Position numbers and translations under genes: made by a program. Of a stretch of DNA of 8,370 bases, positions 5,919-8,370 are shown in pieces (positions within the stretch are counted from its first letter, which is position 1; the number at the start of each line of letters is the position of its first letter). Source of the stretch: an uncultured Clostridia bacterium. Its GTDB lineage: Bacteria > Bacillota > Clostridia > Oscillospirales > CAG-272. Below the pieces are notes generated by a model that was not told the origin of the DNA, searched no databases, and worked only from the letters and a program-made list of their open reading frames with translations. The stretch spans positions 1 to 8,370 of the forward strand of contig CALCTA010000187.1 in assembly GCA_937893945.1 (NCBI GenBank), in the 5' to 3' direction.

Positions 5919-6689
5919 TTATTTTCCCTCGGCGATGAGTATCCTGATAGCCTCTACCGCCGTGGCTATAGCTCTCTCGGTGTTATGCACCTCATCTGTA
6001 GCGCTGTCAAGCCCGAGCAGGAATCTTTCCTGATTCCATACGGTAGAAAATACCGCGCCCGTAGCTATTCCGAGCGTAGCGCCAACGGTATAAAGAGTGG
6101 AAGCCTCCATCTCGCTTGCAAGCACTCCAAGGCGCTTCCAAGCCTCCCACTTGTCCGCGAGAGCATTTGCGACAGGCATACGCGCAGGCGAGTGCTGACC
6201 GTAGAAGGAGTCCTTGCTCTGCACTACTCCCGTGTGGTGCGAGTATCCGAGATTTTTAGCGGCTCTCGCAAGTGCGAAAAGCACGTCGGTATCCGCCACC
6301 GCGGGAAACTCAGGGGGAGCATACTCGTGCGAGGTTCCGTCCTGACGGACCGCTCCGCTTGCGATGACCACGTCGCCGGGGCAGACCTTGGTGTTTATTC
6401 CTCCGCAAGTGCCAACTCTTATAAGCGTACGCGCGCCGCAGGCGTAAAGCTCCTCTGCCGCGATAGCGGTTGAAGGGCCGCCTATACCCGTAGAGCAAAC
6501 GGTAACCAGCTTGCCCGAAATATATCCGTTCCAGATATTATATTCTCTGTTCATACCCACGTGTACGGGGTTGTCAAAGAACGAAGCTATCTGCTCACAG
6601 CGTCCGGGATCGCCCGGGAGTATGCAGTACTCTCCTATCTCGCCCTTGGACACCGCTATGTGATATTGCTTTTCGTGTGATTGAAGCAT
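5919..6689 (-). CDS. udp: Uridine phosphorylase
   Basis: A 256-residue enzyme of the nucleoside phosphorylase-I family, which converts uridine and phosphate to uracil and ribose-1-phosphate in cytoplasmic pyrimidine salvage. The phosphate-binding residues known from E. coli Udp fall at the same numbers: Gly26 and Arg30 in PGDPGR, Arg48 in NREYN, Arg91 and Thr94 in RVGT. Further family marks are STGIGGPST (66-74), PPEFPAVAD (125-133), SKDSFYGQ (158-165) and the ribose-binding EMEAS (193-197). Length is normal. GGAGG lies 6 bases before the ATG. The promoter is at 6736-6763. The 182-base gap to the lipoprotein gene, which has its own promoter, argues against a shared unit. Activity on other nucleosides cannot be excluded. 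Confidence 0.92.
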   Translation of the reverse strand: MLQSHEKQYHIAVSKGEIGEYCILPGDPGRCEQIASFFDNPVHVGMNREYNIWNGYISGKLVTVCSTGIGGPSTAIAAEELYACGARTLIRVGTCGGINTKVCPGDVVIASGAVRQDGTSHEYAPPEFPAVADTDVLFALARAAKNLGYSHHTGVVQSKDSFYGQHSPARMPVANALADKWEAWKRLGVLASEMEASTLYTVGATLGIATGAVFSTVWNQERFLLGLDSATDEVHNTERAIATAVEAIRILIAEGK

Positions 6690-6735
6690 AATTTTCCTCC
6701 AACGTTACATCGTTTTTTTGTTTTTCATCAATATT

Positions 6736-6763
6736 ATTTTACCATATAAACAGAAAAAGTCAA
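6736..6763 (-). promoter_or_regulatory. Sigma-A promoter for udp
   Basis: On the minus strand TTGACT (6763-6758) and TAAAAT (6741-6736) are 16 bases apart, and TGG before the -10 gives an extended -10 element. The start would be near 6729, 40 bases before the ATG. Confidence 0.6.
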
Positions 6764-6764
6764 G

Positions 6765-6791
6765 GTATAATTTTGCGATTTTGACAAAGAA
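6765..6791 (+). promoter_or_regulatory. Candidate forespore (sigma-G/F-like) promoter for spoVAD
   Basis: GTATA (6765-6769) fits the -35 pattern of sigma-F/G promoters, and CAAAGAA (6785-6791) is a near match to their CAWANTA-type -10, 15 bases on. It would start transcription about 30 bases before spoVAD. spoVA genes are sigma-G dependent in Bacillus subtilis. The match is weak and partly rests on that expectation. No convincing sigma-A promoter faces this way. Confidence 0.25.
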
Positions 6792-6826
6792 TAATCCCAA
6801 AAGAAAAAGCAACAAGGAGACCGAAA

Positions 6827-7822
6827 ATGCACAAGAGAATACTCAAATTCACAAATGCCGCCATCGTCGCGTCAGCCGCCGTGGTAGGAAAGGACGAATA
6901 CGACGGACCTTTGGGTGAGTGCTTTGACCTGCACGACAACACTGACAAATTCGGAATGAATACCTGGGAGCTTGCCGAAAGCGAGATGCAACGTCTTGCC
7001 TTTAATACCGCTCTCGCAAAGCTCTCTATATCCGAGCGTGGCGTTGATGCTCTGTTTGCGGGCGACCTTCTTAATCAGTGTGTAAGCTCTGCCTACGGTC
7101 TGCTTGACTTTGACATACCCTATTTCGGTCTATACGGCGCATGCTCGACCGCAGTTGAGGGGATCATGCTCGCCGCCGCTACAGTCTCGGCGGGATATTT
7201 TGAGACTGCCGTCGCGGTTACCTCGTCTCACTACTGCTCTGCCGAGCGGCAGTATCGCTCTCCCATCGAATACGGCGCTCAACGCTCTCCAACTGCTCAG
7301 TGGACTGCCACCGCCGCAGGCGCGTTTATGCTTCGTAAGAACGGCTCTGTGCGTGTTAAGGAGGCTCTCCCGGGCATCGTTGTTGAAAAGGGCATCTCGG
7401 ACGCCTCGAATATGGGAGCGGCGATGGCGCCTGCGGCGGCTGACACCATTCTTCGCTATTTTCGTGAGTCGGGCGCATCGCCTGATGATTTTGATGCGAT
7501 AGTTACGGGAGACCTCGGCAAAGAGGGCTCGAGTATCCTCTGTGAGCTTCTTCTCTCAGAGGGGCTTGATATTCGCGACCGACATACCGACTGCGGTGTT
7601 CTTATCTATGACCTTGAGCGTCAGGACAAGCACGCTGGTGGCTCGGGATGCGGCTGCTCTGCCGCCGTTCTCGCATCACATTTTATTCCTCGGATCGAAC
7701 GAGGTGAGATAAGCGATATCCTCGCCATCGGAACGGGTGCTATGATGAGCCCCGCGAGCATTCAGCAGGGGCAGGCGATACCTGCCATCGCGCATCTTAT
7801 ACACCTCTCGCACGAGAGCTGA
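6827..7822 (+). CDS. spoVAD: Stage V sporulation protein AD
   Basis: A 331-residue thiolase-fold protein, close to the usual length of about 338. SpoVAD binds dipicolinic acid and, with the other SpoVA proteins, helps move it into the forespore and out again at germination. Family marks: the early VVGKDEYDGPLG block (19-30), DLLNQ (80-84), FGLYGACSTAVEG (100-112) with Cys106 at the position of the thiolase nucleophile, the SSHYCSAERQYRSPIEYG segment (133-150), HTDCG (253-257), and DKHAGGSGCGCSA (267-279). AAGGAG lies 7 bases before the ATG. spoVAE follows after 25 bases. The usual upstream partner spoVAC is absent; upstream is the divergent udp gene. Confidence 0.95.
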   Translation: MHKRILKFTNAAIVASAAVVGKDEYDGPLGECFDLHDNTDKFGMNTWELAESEMQRLAFNTALAKLSISERGVDALFAGDLLNQCVSSAYGLLDFDIPYFGLYGACSTAVEGIMLAAATVSAGYFETAVAVTSSHYCSAERQYRSPIEYGAQRSPTAQWTATAAGAFMLRKNGSVRVKEALPGIVVEKGISDASNMGAAMAPAAADTILRYFRESGASPDDFDAIVTGDLGKEGSSILCELLLSEGLDIRDRHTDCGVLIYDLERQDKHAGGSGCGCSAAVLASHFIPRIERGEISDILAIGTGAMMSPASIQQGQAIPAIAHLIHLSHES

Positions 7823-7847
7823 GAAGCTATATTTTAACGGAGTTATT

Positions 7848-8210
7848 ATGGATTTTTGGAGATTTGTTTTCGCATTTATCATAGGCGGCGCGTTCTGTGT
7901 GATAGCACAGATATTGCTTGATAAGACCTCGCTTACCCCCGCGAGGATCCTCGTTGGCTACGTGGTGGCGGGGGTGCTGCTCGGAGCAGTCGGGATATAC
8001 CCTGTCCTGCTTGATATCGCAGGCGCAGGCGCGGCTACTCCTCTTTGCGGTTTTGGTAACCTTATTGCCGAAGGCGTCCGCAAGGCAGTTGACGAGAAAG
8101 GACTTCTCGGCGCGCTCACAGGCGGACTTAGCGCCGCGGCGGCAGGAACCGCCGCAGCCCTTTGCTTCGGCTTTCTTGCCTCGCTCGTGTTTCATGGTAA
8201 GAGAAAGTGA
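7848..8210 (+). CDS. spoVAE: Stage V sporulation protein AE
   Basis: A 120-residue membrane protein of the SpoVAC/SpoVAE family, normal in length. Hydrophobic segments lie at about 5-24, 33-60 and 90-115, with the conserved central part reading GIYPVLLDIAGAGAATPLCGFG (49-70) and GVRKAVDEKGLLGALTGGL (76-94). It is called SpoVAE rather than the paralogue SpoVAC because of its short length and its place directly after spoVAD. It is a component of the inner spore membrane assembly for dipicolinic acid movement. GGAG lies 5 bases before the ATG, and it is very likely co-transcribed with spoVAD. Confidence 0.9.
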   Translation: MDFWRFVFAFIIGGAFCVIAQILLDKTSLTPARILVGYVVAGVLLGAVGIYPVLLDIAGAGAATPLCGFGNLIAEGVRKAVDEKGLLGALTGGLSAAAAGTAAALCFGFLASLVFHGKRK

Positions 8211-8235
8211 GAGTTAGATTTATACACGTATTTTT

Positions 8236-8262
8236 GCCACCTTTCTTAGAAGAAAGGGTGGC
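8236..8262. repeat. Palindrome downstream of spoVAE
   Basis: gccacctttctt (8236-8247) pairs with aagaaagggtggc (8250-8262), leaving one bulged base and a 2-base loop. No T-run follows on either strand, so it looks like an intergenic repeat rather than a classic terminator, though it could still protect the 3' end of the spoVAE message. Confidence 0.6.
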
Positions 8263-8313
8263 GCCAAAGAACTTTAATGAAGGGAAAGGGTTAAGATAAG
8301 CACCGCACCCCAT

Positions 8314-8357
8314 GGAAAGTTTTTGCTCAAGCTTTTTTCAAAAAGCTTGCGGTTTCC
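8314..8357. repeat. Long hairpin repeat near the right edge
   Basis: caagcttttt (8328-8337) pairs with aaaaagcttg (8340-8349) around a 2-base loop, inside outer arms ggaaa (8314-8318) and tttcc (8353-8357). The following aaaggcagagcct looks like the start of a further repeat part cut by the window edge. No gene is seen from 8211 to the end. Confidence 0.65.
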
Positions 8358-8370
8358 AAAGGCAGAGCCT

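Noticed and set aside
5856..6473. Plus-strand open frame of 205 codons
   Set aside because: Antisense to uridine phosphorylase, whose family residues are intact.
6702..6712. TGTAACGTT on the minus strand before udp, resembling the ECF -35
   Set aside because: It lies too close to the udp ribosome binding site and has no matching -10 downstream.
8236..8262. Hairpin considered as the spoVAE terminator
   Set aside because: No T-run follows on the plus strand; the T-run lies before the stem. Kept as a repeat.

Overview
The window reads as chromosomal DNA from a spore-forming member of the Clostridia, probably an uncultured gut-type lineage near Oscillospirales or Christensenellales. The pointers are spoVAD-spoVAE, AGGAGG-type ribosome binding sites on nearly every gene, consensus sigma-A promoters in AT-rich gaps, an ECF sigma/anti-sigma pair of the Clostridial type, and GTAGGGG-type palindromic repeats between genes. 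The lineage is an inference; the presence of sporulation genes is seen directly.

Left part (1-1330): a minus-strand unit with its own sigma-A promoter encodes SecG, then possibly a 29-codon open frame, then a VTT/TVP38-family multipass membrane protein. It ends at a double-hairpin repeat at the window edge.

Centre left (1405-4545): a plus-strand unit encodes an ECF sigma factor, a single-pass membrane protein overlapping it by 4 bases (very likely its anti-sigma factor), and a lipoprotein with a complete von Willebrand A (MIDAS) domain. It is preceded by a perfect consensus sigma-A promoter and, closer to the gene, by an ECF-like promoter that may be autoregulatory. A strong hairpin follows. 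The layout suggests envelope sensing that controls a surface adhesion-type protein.

Centre (4546-4929): a convergent intergenic region with no gene, filled with nested palindromic repeats, including a 59-bp direct repeat with 4 differences. A bidirectional hairpin terminator closes it.

Right part (4882-8210): on the minus strand are a two-SH3b lipoprotein with its own promoter and a uridine phosphorylase. Divergent from the latter are spoVAD and spoVAE, part of the machinery that moves dipicolinic acid into the developing spore. The usual partner spoVAC is not next to them. From 8211 to the end there is only repeat-type hairpin sequence.

No RNA gene, CRISPR array, transposase or phage gene is visible. 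The most interesting items are the sigma/anti-sigma/VWA unit with its two promoters, the repeat family whose arms vary while pairing is kept, and the tiny open frame after secG.
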